This document shows positions 26,123 through 35,031 of a stretch of 64,000 nucleotides of DNA, one piece after another (the first letter of the stretch is position 1; the number at the start of each line of letters is the position of its first letter). This DNA comes from Hymenobacter gelipurpurascens (GTDB lineage Bacteria; Bacteroidota; Bacteroidia; Cytophagales; Hymenobacteraceae): positions 1-64,000 of the forward strand of contig NZ_FYEW01000002.1 in the NCBI RefSeq assembly GCF_900187375.1, read 5' to 3'. The position numbers and the translations under genes are program-made. Below the pieces are notes generated by a model. The model worked only from the letters and a program-made list of their open reading frames with translations, ran no database searches and was not told the DNA's origin.

Positions 26123-26131
26123 GTGAGTGGC

Positions 26132-26641
26132 CTACAGCGCCCAACGGCGCGACTCTGGCTCACCGGCATGCGTGCCTTTGGCCAGGGCTAGGCCAGTACC
26201 CAGCGTCAGGATGTCCTCTAGGCCGCCAACCAAGCCGCCGGGCAGCCCCGAGCTTTCCGTGGTTTTCTTGCGCAGGAAATAGCTGAGGTACGTAGCCGCT
26301 ACGGCCGAGACGCCTCCCAGCAACGCCCCGTTCAGCTGTTTGCCATGGTTTATTTTATAGAGCGTAGTGCCCACCAAAGCGCCTGCCGCTGCCCGCCCCA
26401 GTAGGGCCGTGGGGGAAATACGGTCGGGCATTTGGGGCATCTTGTCGGCCGTCATTTCGCCGGCGGCCAGGAGCTTGAGGCCGTGAGCTACTATGGGCTT
26501 TTGCAGGTAGCGCAAAGGCGAGCCCGCCAAGCTGTGCGGATGGTATTTCAGGAGGTTGCTGCTGAGCAGGGCCGGGGCCGTCATGCTCCGGAACCCGGCA
26601 ATACTGCCGAGCCCTATGGTTTGCCAGAAGTGTTTGCTCAT
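26132..26641 (-). CDS. DUF4126-like membrane protein
   Basis: A 169-residue protein rich in Gly and Ala with several weakly hydrophobic segments. The start WQTIGLGSIAGFRSMTAPALLS and the centre TALLGRAAAGALVGTTLYK resemble DUF4126 proteins, whose function is unknown. The ATG at 26641 matches the family start. The frame stays open upstream to another ATG at 26761 and a GTG at 26821, which would add a hydrophobic N-terminal extension, so the start is uncertain. Confidence 0.7.
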   Translation of the reverse strand: MSKHFWQTIGLGSIAGFRSMTAPALLSSNLLKYHPHSLAGSPLRYLQKPIVAHGLKLLAAGEMTADKMPQMPDRISPTALLGRAAAGALVGTTLYKINHGKQLNGALLGGVSAVAATYLSYFLRKKTTESSGLPGGLVGGLEDILTLGTGLALAKGTHAGEPESRRWAL

Positions 26642-26840
26642 GATAGGCAGGAAGTCAGTGGATAGAGGAATAAGTCCTTCAACGCAACCCGCCGCTACAA
26701 TGGCCAAACCCAGCGCCGGATATTGGCTGGTTTTCTTTTTTCGCTCGGCCGCGTATACCATCAGTTCTCCAGAAGCCGGTTTTCGGCTGTCTGTTTCCTG
26801 AGGCTTCGCTATCCTTTCCACACTTTATCAACACCTTAGT

Positions 26841-27716
26841 ATGAGTAACACCAATCCTTCTGTTCCCACCACGTATACCCTGGGCGGCGACTTGACCGTG
26901 AATCGTATGGGCTACGGCGCCATGCGCATCACTGGCGACGGTATCTGGGGCCCACCCGAAGACCATGACGAATCCATCAGGGTGCTACGGCGAGCCGTGG
27001 AGCTCGGTGTCAACTTCATTGATACCGCCGACAGCTACGGGCCCAACATCTCGGAGGAGCTGATTGCGGAAGCACTCCACCCCTACCCAGCCGGCCTGCT
27101 AATCGCCACAAAAGGAGGCCTACTGCGTACCGGCCCCAACCAGTGGCCCATCAATGCTCACCCCGACCACCTGCGCGAGGCACTGGAGGGCAGCCTCAAA
27201 CGCCTGAAGCTCGACCAGATTGACCTATACCAACTGCACCGCATTGACCCCGAAGTGCCGTTCGAGAAAACGCTGGAGTTTCTGCAGCAAGTGCAGGAAG
27301 AAGGCCTAGTCAAGCACATCGGCCTTTCGGAGGTAACTGTTGCGCAGATCAAGCAAGCGCAGCAGTTCGTGAAAGTGGTATCGGTGCAGAACATGTACAG
27401 CGTGGATAACCGCAAGTGGGAAGCCGAGCTGGAGTACACGCTGCAACAGGATATGGCCTTTATTCCGTGGTACCCCTTGAGCGGCGGCAATCAGGAAGCC
27501 CTCAGCAAGCTGGACCAGATTGGTCAGAAGCACGGCGCCACCAGGCAGCAAATTGCCTTGAGCTGGCTGCTGCACCGCGCGCCTAACATTCTGCTCATTC
27601 CGGGTACCTCCAAGGTAAAACACCTCGAAGAGAACGTGAAAGCGGCTTCTATTGCGCTTACCTCAGAGGATATGGCGGCGCTGGAAACCCTTAATCCGGC
27701 ACCAGCAGCGCGCTAG
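26841..27716 (+). CDS. Aldo/keto reductase
   Basis: A 291-residue NADPH-dependent reductase with a TIM-barrel fold. The catalytic tetrad is present: Asp in FIDTADSYG, Tyr in the same block, Lys in ATKGG and His in LYQLHRID. The C-terminal PGTSKVKHLEENV is the usual NADP-binding segment. The closest type is the pyridoxal- or oxidoreductase-like YdbC/Tas group; the substrate cannot be assigned. Its TAG stop codon is part of a TAGGCCA word. A strong terminator follows. Confidence 0.93.
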   Translation: MSNTNPSVPTTYTLGGDLTVNRMGYGAMRITGDGIWGPPEDHDESIRVLRRAVELGVNFIDTADSYGPNISEELIAEALHPYPAGLLIATKGGLLRTGPNQWPINAHPDHLREALEGSLKRLKLDQIDLYQLHRIDPEVPFEKTLEFLQQVQEEGLVKHIGLSEVTVAQIKQAQQFVKVVSVQNMYSVDNRKWEAELEYTLQQDMAFIPWYPLSGGNQEALSKLDQIGQKHGATRQQIALSWLLHRAPNILLIPGTSKVKHLEENVKAASIALTSEDMAALETLNPAPAAR

Positions 27717-27727
27717 GCCATCTAATT

Positions 27728-27773
27728 ACGCAAAAGGGGCTGATTGCATGTGCAATCAGCCCCTTTTTTGCGT
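27728..27773. terminator. Bidirectional terminator
   Basis: ACGCAAAAGGGGCTGATTGCA pairs with its complement across only two bases. It lies between the converging aldo/keto reductase and DUF885 genes, with A and T tracts within the stem. Confidence 0.85.
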
Positions 27774-27787
27774 CTAGGCCACTTAGC

Positions 27788-29641
27788 TTATTTCTCGCTG
27801 GCGGCCCAGTTGTCCATTTTGCGTTCCAGCACGGCAAGCGGCATCACGCCATCTTTCAGCAGCTCATCATGGAAGGCGGCCAAGCTGAAATGCTCCCGGT
27901 GCTGCCCGGCGTATTGCTCCCGCAGCTTATTGTTGTGGGCGCCAAGCTGGCTGGCATATTTCTCGCGCAGCTCCCGAATCTTTAGTGCTCCAATTTTGTA
28001 CGACAGTGCCTGACCCGGAATGGCCATGTAGCGCTCAATCTCGGCGGTGGCGCCTTCTTCGCTGATGGCCTCATTGCTGAGCATATACTTAATGGCCTGC
28101 TCGCGAGACATGTTTTTGGTGTGCATGCCCACATCTACCACCAAGCGCACAGCGCGATGCATCTCGTCGCCGAGGGCGCCCATGTACTGGTAGGGGTCGG
28201 TGTAGAGGCCTAGCTCCTTGCCCAGGCTTTCGGTGTAAAGCGCCCATCCTTCACCCATGGCGCCGTACCACGCAAACCGCCGGAACTTGGGCAGGTTGGT
28301 ATTTTCCTGCTGCAGGGAAATCTGGTAGTGGTGGCCCGGAATGGCTTCGTGCAGAAACAACGACTCCATGCCCGACGTGACGTTGAACTTGGTGGCATCC
28401 ACAATCGGGATGTAGAACACCCCTGGCCTAGAGCCGTTGGGCGAGCCTTGATTGTACTCCGCCGAGGCCGAGGCGGCGCGGAAGGCCTCCGTCTGCCGAA
28501 TTTCAAACGGCGTTTTGGGCGTACGCCCAAACATCTTGGGCAAGTTCGGGGTGATTTTGGCCTGAATGGCGCGGAAGGCGTTCAGCACATCTTCCGGCGT
28601 TTTGTACGGCATCAGCTTCGGGTCCGTCTTTAAAGACTGGAAGAAGGCGGGCAGGTCGCCCTTGAAGCCAACTTGGGCCTTCACCTTCTCCATCTCCGTC
28701 CGGATGCGCTTTACCTCGCGTAGGCCAGTCTGGTAGATTTCCTCCGGCGTTTTATCGGTGGTCGTCCAGCTTTTCACGAAGTACTTATACATCTCGGGGC
28801 CGCCCGGAATAGCCGAAATGCCGGTCGTCTTGCGGGCTTTGGGCAGGTATTCCTTTTCCATGAAGTCGCCGAGCTTCTTGTAGGTGGGCACCAGCTCCTG
28901 CATGATGGCCTTCTTGTAGGCCTCGGTGAGGCGCTGCTTATCGGCGGCCGAAATATCAGCGGGCATCCGAGTGATGGGACCGTAGAACAGGCTCTTGGTA
29001 GGGTCCGTCACCTCTAGGTCGCGCATCTGCGGAATGATCTTCTGCACCAGCGTCTTGGGCAGTACTACGCCCGCCTTCATGCCCTGCCGGAAGTTGCCGA
29101 TGGCCGTATCGGCCCACACCGTGAAGCCGTGCACGCGGCCCAGCCAGTTCTCGTAGTCTTTAACCGTTTTGAACGGCTGCACACCCTCGCCAGAGCCGAA
29201 CTGGCCTAGCGTAATAGGCAGCCCCCAGAACTGCTGAAACGGAATCATCCAGGTGTTCAGCTTCAGGCCTTCGAGCTTGGTCTGGAGGTCATACTGAAAG
29301 ATATCGTAGCTGACGCGGTCATTATCGGCTAGCTTGGCGCGGTCGAATTTTTGTAGGCCATCGAGGTACTTCTGGTAGAAGTTGCGCAGGTTATCCCGAA
29401 ACGACTTGGTGCCCTCGTTCGGCAGCTGGTCGTTGTAGCGGTTGTCGCCCTGCGAGGTAGCATCTAGCGGAAATAGCTTGGCATTTTCCTCCCAATACAG
29501 CTCAAACAGCTGATTGATATCTTTCACGTTGGCCAGAGTGGTTTCGGTAGCAGCGGCGGCGCGCTCGGTCGCTTTCTGCTCGTTGCAGGCAGCGGCCAGC
29601 AGCGAACAGGCAAGCAGGCCGGTGAGAGTAGTCTTTTTCAT
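27788..29641 (-). CDS. DUF885-family lipoprotein, putative metallopeptidase
   Basis: A 617-residue lipoprotein with signal peptide and lipobox LLAAAC. The mature protein is a DUF885 protein, related to zinc M-type peptidases, with the conserved active-site helix LFLHEAIPGHHYQ and the downstream FAWYGAMGEGWALYTESLGKE (glutamate ligand). This suggests a periplasmic or surface-attached carboxypeptidase-like enzyme; the substrate is unknown. The ATG at 29641 starts the signal peptide, and the upstream open frame is discarded. Confidence 0.92.
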   Translation of the reverse strand: MKKTTLTGLLACSLLAAACNEQKATERAAAATETTLANVKDINQLFELYWEENAKLFPLDATSQGDNRYNDQLPNEGTKSFRDNLRNFYQKYLDGLQKFDRAKLADNDRVSYDIFQYDLQTKLEGLKLNTWMIPFQQFWGLPITLGQFGSGEGVQPFKTVKDYENWLGRVHGFTVWADTAIGNFRQGMKAGVVLPKTLVQKIIPQMRDLEVTDPTKSLFYGPITRMPADISAADKQRLTEAYKKAIMQELVPTYKKLGDFMEKEYLPKARKTTGISAIPGGPEMYKYFVKSWTTTDKTPEEIYQTGLREVKRIRTEMEKVKAQVGFKGDLPAFFQSLKTDPKLMPYKTPEDVLNAFRAIQAKITPNLPKMFGRTPKTPFEIRQTEAFRAASASAEYNQGSPNGSRPGVFYIPIVDATKFNVTSGMESLFLHEAIPGHHYQISLQQENTNLPKFRRFAWYGAMGEGWALYTESLGKELGLYTDPYQYMGALGDEMHRAVRLVVDVGMHTKNMSREQAIKYMLSNEAISEEGATAEIERYMAIPGQALSYKIGALKIRELREKYASQLGAHNNKLREQYAGQHREHFSLAAFHDELLKDGVMPLAVLERKMDNWAASEK

Positions 29642-29770
29642 CAACCGAAAATTTGAATATGAAGCCGGAAGGTAAGTAGCCCCGGCGAAATGCCAAGGCA
29701 CCGCCGGTGGGTAAGGCTAGGCCTCCTAGCCCAAAACTTTCTCAGAGCCGCCCCCGCGCGGGTACCTAAA

Positions 29771-29825
29771 ACAAGTGAAGGCCGGGCAGCCGGAAGAAAC
29801 TTCCAGCCACCCGGCCTTCACTTGT
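29771..29825. terminator. Terminator hairpin between 29844 gene and DUF885 gene
   Basis: Arms beginning ACAAGTGAAGGCCGGG (29771-29786) and its complement (29810-29825) form a 26-base stem with two to three mismatches and a tiny loop. It follows the stop of the leftward T9SS gene. Confidence 0.75.
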
Positions 29826-29843
29826 AATAAGTAGCTCAGCGAG

Positions 29844-31160
29844 TTACTCGTTGCGCAGCATCACCCGTTTGCTCAGCATACCTTCGCTGGTAAACGCCTG
29901 CACAATGTAAATTCCGCCCAGGGCTTGCTGGCTCAGCGGCATCTGCCGGCTGAAATTACCGGTTTGGCCAGCTGGCATTTGCTCCGTGCGCAACACGCGG
30001 CCCATTGCGTCCATCACCCGGATGGCGCTGCAAGTACCAACGGTCTGCACATCTACGTTCAGTAGGCTGGGGGTGCCGTACACAGCCATTTCCTGGCCGG
30101 CACCGGCAGCACTCACCTCCACGGCCGCTACCTGCGAGTAGGCTACAGTTCCATCAATATCCGTCTGGCGCAGTCGGTAGTAATTGGTGCCCTGCTTAGC
30201 CGATACATCAGTGATGCTGTAGTTGCGGGGCGTAGCGCTGTTGCCAGCAGCATTTACTTTGGTAACGGCTTGGAAAGAACGGCCATCGGTGGAGCGCTCC
30301 ACCGTGAAGGACGCCGAGTTCAGTTCAGTAGCGGTAGACCAGTTCAGGAATACCTGACGGCCCTGGCTACGGGCTGCAAAACTTACCAATTGCACGGGCA
30401 AAGGAGTGCAGCTGCTTTTGGCGATGTATTCAGCAGCATATGGGTTGCACTCCAGATTCGGGATGCCAGCTACACCACAGTCAGTGCCCTGGCCTTTGAT
30501 GCACACGCTCAGCCCGGCGTCAAACAGGTCTTTCACGAGGCCTTTACCGTTGCCCTGCGTCATTACGCAGCCATCGATGGTAAGCTGACCCGAGCCATCT
30601 AGGCTACCCGTGTCGTTGGTAACGCTGGGGTTGCCTTGCAGCAAAATCAGGTTGCCATCAATTTCAACGCGGCTATCAATGTTGAGAGTCGATTGGTTGG
30701 CTAGCGTAATGCTGCACGCTACTTCCAGTGGGGCATTGATGTCGGCATCGGCCTTATAGAAGCTCAGGCTTGATACCCGTAAGGGGCCTTCCGTCATGAG
30801 GCGCATCTGGTCGGGTCCCGTCTGCGATCCAAAGTTTAGCGTGCGGCCCGGTGTATCCTGGATCAGGGAGCCGGCAGATGTAATCGTCAGCTTGCCATCG
30901 CGGCCTTCCACTGTGTAATCCTGATTCAGAACTACGGCAGTATTGATGACGATAATCTCGTTCGTGGCATCCTTGCCCCGGCTCGAACTGGGAACACCAG
31001 GGTAGGAAGCAGCAGAAGCGTCTCCCGACTTCGTCCAGGTGGCGGCATCGTTCCAATTACCAGGTTTGCTGGATGTAAAGATGGTTTGGGCCTGCAGCTG
31101 AGAGGCAACACCAAAAGTAGCACCCAAAAACAGGACAAAAGAAAGTATATTCGTTTTCAT
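29844..31160 (-). CDS. Secreted cell-surface protein with T9SS sorting domain
   Basis: A 438-residue exported protein: signal peptide (to LQAQ), an N-terminal beta-rich region starting SSKPGNWNDAATWT, similar to G8-type or parallel beta-helix surface domains, a fibronectin-like segment (LNWSTATELNSASFTVERSTDG), and a T9SS type A sorting domain at the C-terminus (VMDAMGRVLRTEQM ... GGIYIVQAF). No catalytic motif is seen. The middle segment with four Cys (CVMTQGNGKG ... CIKGQGTDCG) may be disulfide-bonded. Upstream is an A/T-rich stretch. Confidence 0.85.
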   Translation of the reverse strand: MKTNILSFVLFLGATFGVASQLQAQTIFTSSKPGNWNDAATWTKSGDASAASYPGVPSSSRGKDATNEIIVINTAVVLNQDYTVEGRDGKLTITSAGSLIQDTPGRTLNFGSQTGPDQMRLMTEGPLRVSSLSFYKADADINAPLEVACSITLANQSTLNIDSRVEIDGNLILLQGNPSVTNDTGSLDGSGQLTIDGCVMTQGNGKGLVKDLFDAGLSVCIKGQGTDCGVAGIPNLECNPYAAEYIAKSSCTPLPVQLVSFAARSQGRQVFLNWSTATELNSASFTVERSTDGRSFQAVTKVNAAGNSATPRNYSITDVSAKQGTNYYRLRQTDIDGTVAYSQVAAVEVSAAGAGQEMAVYGTPSLLNVDVQTVGTCSAIRVMDAMGRVLRTEQMPAGQTGNFSRQMPLSQQALGGIYIVQAFTSEGMLSKRVMLRNE

Positions 31161-31672
31161 ACGCGTCGTAGTTTAGCCAAGCATTAATGCCTGATGTTTG
31201 GCAGTTCTACGATAATCAGTACATTGCGATGTGAGCAAAGAGCCATTTTGAGACAATAGATATACATATTAATATAACTATTTTCATTTTTAACGATACA
31301 TACATTTTATAACTTTATCATTATAACATTTCATTTATATCTAACAAACACTTATTAATTATAATATTAGTAATATGCATTTTTACTAATACTCGCTCCG
31401 TTTTTCTGAGTAATGGAGTAAAATTTTTCTTGATTATTTTATTAATGCTGGAAATAGTGCGTCTCATACTGCGCCAAACAGACGAGAAATCTCTCCCTTT
31501 GGGAATCTCTCAACACGCTCTTTTTGAAGAATATTGGCTCGCAGCAGTGGCGCGTATGAACTGGCCTTAATTGAACTGCCGGCTTGCTCTGGAAGCATGA
31601 AGTTGTGCAGCCGCCAAACCGAAAAGCAGCTGCGGGGTTATACAGCGACATCAACCGCTAATCAGATAATCT
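31161..31672. other. A/T-rich intergenic region
   Basis: About 240 bases (near 31200-31440) are strongly A/T-rich against the G+C-rich surroundings, with many ATTA/TATA runs. No gene is seen in that part. It may be an upstream regulatory or DNA-bending region for the leftward T9SS gene; a possible tiny gene lies at 31445-31570. Confidence 0.6.
31445..31570 (+). CDS. Possible 41-residue protein
   Basis: An ATG frame with coding-like amino-acid make-up: a hydrophobic/charged helix (LEIVRLILRQTDE) then LPLGISQHALFEEYW. It sits at the right end of the A/T-rich block, ahead of the FabG-like gene. No family recognised; could be chance. Confidence 0.35.
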   Translation: MLEIVRLILRQTDEKSLPLGISQHALFEEYWLAAVARMNWP

Positions 31673-32389
31673 ATGGCTTCCATTGAGGGTAAGAATGCAC
31701 TTGTAACAGGTGCGGGCAAAGGAATTGGCCGGGCAGTAGCTGTGGCCTTGGCGCACGAAGGTGTAAACGTGGCCCTTTTGGCTCGTACGGAAAGTCAGCT
31801 TCGCGAAGTGGCTCAGGAAATTGAAGCGCTGGGCGTGAAGGCAGTAGTGGTAACGGCCGATGTAGCCGACCGCGCCTCAGTAGAGAAAGCTGTAGGCCAG
31901 GCCCTAACGGAACTAGGTACGCTTGATATCCTGATCAATAATGCGGGCATCGGTACGTTTGCCAAGCTCGTGGACATGGACCCCGCCGAGTGGGAAAAGA
32001 TCATTCAGGTAAACCTGATGGGTACTTACTACACTACCCGCGCCGTTTTGCCCCAGATGATTGCCCGCGAAACCGGCGACATCATCAATATTGCCTCCAC
32101 GGCTGGCCAGCGCGGCGCGGCTACCACCAGCGCCTATAGTGCTTCCAAGTTTGCTATTCTAGGCCTCACTGAGTCTTTGATGCAGGAGGTGCGCAAGCAC
32201 AACATCCGGGTTTCGGCCCTCACCCCTAGCACGGTAGCCACGGAACTCGCTATCAGCAACAACCTCACCGACGGCAACCCCGACAAGGTAATGCAGCCCG
32301 AAGACCTGGCCGAGTTCATCGTATCGCAGCTCAAGCTCAACCGCCGTATCTTCATCAAGGAGGCCGGCATGTGGAGCACCAATCCGTAG
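31673..32389 (+). CDS. Short-chain dehydrogenase/reductase (FabG-like)
   Basis: A 238-residue classical SDR close to 3-ketoacyl-ACP reductase. Motifs: cofactor loop [10 protein letters not shown] (13-22), LARTESQL for NADP preference, NNAG (about 89-92), catalytic Ser in [11 protein letters not shown] and YSASK. It is probably a reductase of acyl or other keto substrates, but its exact role cannot be read from a lone gene, and the true fatty-acid FabG may be elsewhere. The start ATG lies next to no ribosome site, as usual here. Confidence 0.92.
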   Translation: MASIEGKNALVTGAGKGIGRAVAVALAHEGVNVALLARTESQLREVAQEIEALGVKAVVVTADVADRASVEKAVGQALTELGTLDILINNAGIGTFAKLVDMDPAEWEKIIQVNLMGTYYTTRAVLPQMIARETGDIINIASTAGQRGAATTSAYSASKFAILGLTESLMQEVRKHNIRVSALTPSTVATELAISNNLTDGNPDKVMQPEDLAEFIVSQLKLNRRIFIKEAGMWSTNP

Positions 32390-32521
32390 GGACGGGCAGC
32401 TCCCACCCTTGTGAACGCAACCGTAGGCCACTGGTGTGGGTACAACCCTTACCTTGTGGCGGGCGCTGCTAGCGGTGGCCCGCCTCCTTCCCTATCTCCC
32501 ATTCATTTCCTTTCTACGATC

Positions 32522-33271
32522 ATGCTGAAGCGAGATTTTCTGAAAAATGGCCTGCTTACGATGGTAGGCGCTCTGGTGAGCCCTGCTCTGCTGGCCGCCG
32601 CCCACGAAGAGAAGCTGCTGCGTGAAGCCCGCGCTACGCCCATGGCCGATGGCCCGTTTACGCTGCCCGCGCTGCCCTACGCCTTCAATGCACTGGAGCC
32701 GCACATCGATGCCAAAACGATGGAAATCCATCACGATGCGCACCATAAAACCTATGTATCGAAGCTGAACGAAGCCGTGACGGGCAAGCCGGAAGAAAAG
32801 CTGAGTCTGGCCCAACTGCTGGCCTCGGCCAGCAAGCAGCCCGACGCCATCCGCAACAACGCCGGCGGCCACTGGAACCACTCGTTTTTCTGGCTGCTGC
32901 TCGCCCCCAAAGGCGGCGGACAGCCCACGGGGGCCCTCGCGGCAGCTATCAACAAGGACTTCGGGAGCTACGAGAAGTTCCAGGAGGAGTTTACGAAAGC
33001 GGCAACCGGCCGCTTCGGCTCCGGCTGGGCCTGGCTTATTCATGATAAGAAGGCCGATAAGCTCGCCATTACCTCCACGCCCAACCAGGACAATCCGCTG
33101 ATGGATTTGCCCGGTATCCAGCGTGGCACCCCGCTGCTGGGCCTCGATGTGTGGGAACATGCCTATTACCTCAAGCACCAGAACAAGCGCCCCGACTACG
33201 TGAAATCCTTCTGGAATGTCATCAGCTGGGCCGAAGTAAACCGTCGTTTCGACGAAGCTCGCAAAGGCTAA
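32522..33271 (+). CDS. sod: Exported superoxide dismutase (Mn/Fe type)
   Basis: Converts superoxide to oxygen and hydrogen peroxide. The 249-residue product has the metal ligands His in MEIHHDAHH, His in [13 protein letters not shown], Asp and His in [12 protein letters not shown]. The GGH form of the second motif is the manganese-type pattern. Unlike most members it carries an N-terminal extension, [10 protein letters not shown] then a hydrophobic run ending in AAAH, which resembles a Tat signal (KR instead of RR), so the enzyme is probably exported. The ATG at 32522 starts this peptide. A terminator follows. Confidence 0.93.
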   Translation: MLKRDFLKNGLLTMVGALVSPALLAAAHEEKLLREARATPMADGPFTLPALPYAFNALEPHIDAKTMEIHHDAHHKTYVSKLNEAVTGKPEEKLSLAQLLASASKQPDAIRNNAGGHWNHSFFWLLLAPKGGGQPTGALAAAINKDFGSYEKFQEEFTKAATGRFGSGWAWLIHDKKADKLAITSTPNQDNPLMDLPGIQRGTPLLGLDVWEHAYYLKHQNKRPDYVKSFWNVISWAEVNRRFDEARKG

Positions 33272-33287
33272 GAGTTGAAGTATAACC

Positions 33288-33327
33288 AAAAAAGGGCCGT
33301 TCTATGCGTGGAACGGCCCTTTTTTGT
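33288..33327 (+). terminator. Terminator after sod
   Basis: AAAAAAGGGCCGTTC and its complement GAACGGCCCTTTTTT around an eight-base loop. Confidence 0.88.
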
Positions 33328-33422
33328 AGAAATCATGTGGAAGCAAAAGCCCGTCGTACTTAATCTGACGTCCGCACAGTTGAAGCGTCTCTACTGTTTC
33401 GTTGCGGAGGCCTAGGTCAGTA

Positions 33423-34970
33423 TCACTTCACTTTCACGAACAGCCATAGGCCTAGCACCGATACCGCCAGTACGCCCAGCGCGGACAACATCATCACGCT
33501 GTCGCGGATGTCTTTGCCGGCGGCCGAGCCGATGATGTGGAACTTGTGCAGAAACGCGAAGCTCAGGCCTTCGTACCGGTCGGCGTTTTCTATGCGGGCG
33601 GCAAGGCGGCTGGTGGCGGGCTCAACGTAGAGCGTTGTGCCGGAGGGCGAGTTGTAGGCCACTTTCACGGCGGGCAGGCGCTTATTGATGAAGCCGTATT
33701 CGCCTTCAAAGTGGTCAATTACCTCCGTTTTCTCGATGGTTGGCAGCAGGGCCGTGCCCTCCGCTTCCGCCAGGAAAGTATTGGCCAGGAAACGTGCGTG
33801 GCGCGTGGCGCCGTCAAGCAGCAGCCGGCCTGTGGCGGCGCTGTAGTAGGCCACCTGCTCGGGCTGCACCGCTTCAATGGGCTGGCCAGTGCTGGCGCCG
33901 GTAACCGCTTTTAGATCGGTGGGTATCTGAAAAATCTGGTAGTACACCTGGCCGTCAAACTCCGCCAGCGCCACGTTCTGGACGGTTTCCCAGTGCAACG
34001 GTAGTGCCGTCAGATCTACGGAGAGGTGGCCTAGAGGCACGGCGGGCGCGTGCTGGTAGCGCAGTCGGTCGTCGGGGTGCAACTTGAGGAAGACGTGGTA
34101 GGCCCCGCTGCCTGCGAAGGTGAACGTGATAAAGGCTACGGCCAGCCCCACCTGCCGGTGGTATTTGCGCAGCCAGCCAACGGTGTCGGTAGCGTGGCGC
34201 GGCTTGCGGAATTTCTTCCACATGAAGCCGTAAATCACTAGGCCACTTACCGTTGAGGCCAGGATAATGCTCAACAGCGCCAGCATTACGATGACCCGAA
34301 ACGTGTTGCCGCCAATCAGCTCCAGAAACGACCAGTTGTGCAGCAGATCAAACACGCGGATAAAAACGCTGCGGGTGTAGTTGTTGAAGGTGGCCATGCG
34401 GGCCGGCATCGTTTCCACGTACACCGCCAAACCATCGGGCCGGTCGAAGGTGATTTTCCAGACGGGGAGTAAGCGGTTCACGAATTTGTATTCGCCATCA
34501 AAAGCCGTCAGTCTCTCGGCGTAGGCCACCTTCGCTACAGAATCCTGCGCGAAATACCGAGCCAGCTGCTCGGCGTATTGGCGGTCGGCATCAGAGGGCA
34601 GCGCTAGGCCAGTGCTGGCGCTGAAATAGCGCGGCACTGCCGTAGGGCTTTCCAGCAGCAACTGGTAGGTTGGCTGACGTTGCCAGCGCACCAGCCGCAC
34701 ATTGCGCAATGCGGTAATGTGGTTTTGCCGCATCACCTGATTCAGCGGCATAGTGGGCGGCGGAGCAGGCGTGGGCACCAGAAATTCCCGCGCAATCTTA
34801 GGCCGGAACCAATTGCTCATCAACGGGTGCGTCAGGCCACTCAGCGTCCAGAAAATGACGGGTATCACGGTGATGATTCCGATGATACGGTGCCAGCGGT
34901 ACATATGGCGCTGCACGGCTCGCCGGATAGGGCCGGCTTGCGCGACTAGGGTTTGGGTAGTGGTTTGCAT
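33423..34970 (-). CDS. PepSY-domain inner-membrane protein (PiuB-like)
   Basis: A 515-residue membrane protein of the PepSY-associated TM family. The N-terminal helix block MYRWHRIIGIITVIPVIFWTLSGLTHP, further membrane segments (around 245-275, 300-330 and at the C-terminus) and two periplasmic PepSY-like regions are seen; His residues in the helices could bind haem. Relatives take part in siderophore or iron reduction and uptake. The ATG at 34970 is preferred; one at 34988 lies within a hairpin. It follows the TonB receptor gene in the same direction. Confidence 0.88.
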   Translation of the reverse strand: MQTTTQTLVAQAGPIRRAVQRHMYRWHRIIGIITVIPVIFWTLSGLTHPLMSNWFRPKIAREFLVPTPAPPPTMPLNQVMRQNHITALRNVRLVRWQRQPTYQLLLESPTAVPRYFSASTGLALPSDADRQYAEQLARYFAQDSVAKVAYAERLTAFDGEYKFVNRLLPVWKITFDRPDGLAVYVETMPARMATFNNYTRSVFIRVFDLLHNWSFLELIGGNTFRVIVMLALLSIILASTVSGLVIYGFMWKKFRKPRHATDTVGWLRKYHRQVGLAVAFITFTFAGSGAYHVFLKLHPDDRLRYQHAPAVPLGHLSVDLTALPLHWETVQNVALAEFDGQVYYQIFQIPTDLKAVTGASTGQPIEAVQPEQVAYYSAATGRLLLDGATRHARFLANTFLAEAEGTALLPTIEKTEVIDHFEGEYGFINKRLPAVKVAYNSPSGTTLYVEPATSRLAARIENADRYEGLSFAFLHKFHIIGSAAGKDIRDSVMMLSALGVLAVSVLGLWLFVKVK

Positions 34971-34983
34971 TGCTTCAACGGAT

Positions 34984-35005
34984 GTCATGCTTGATCTGGC
35001 ATGAC
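34984..35005. repeat. Short GTCATGC/GCATGAC hairpin
   Basis: Seven-base arms with an eight-base loop, between the receptor and PepSY genes. It looks like a minimal form of the REP-like element at 10450-10551. Confidence 0.5.
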
Positions 35006-35031
35006 GTTGTTTGGGGTGTGGATATGTTCGT

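Noticed and set aside
26642..26821. N-terminal extension of the DUF4126-like protein
   Set aside because: The extra 60 residues do not belong to the family pattern; kept as a note on start uncertainty.
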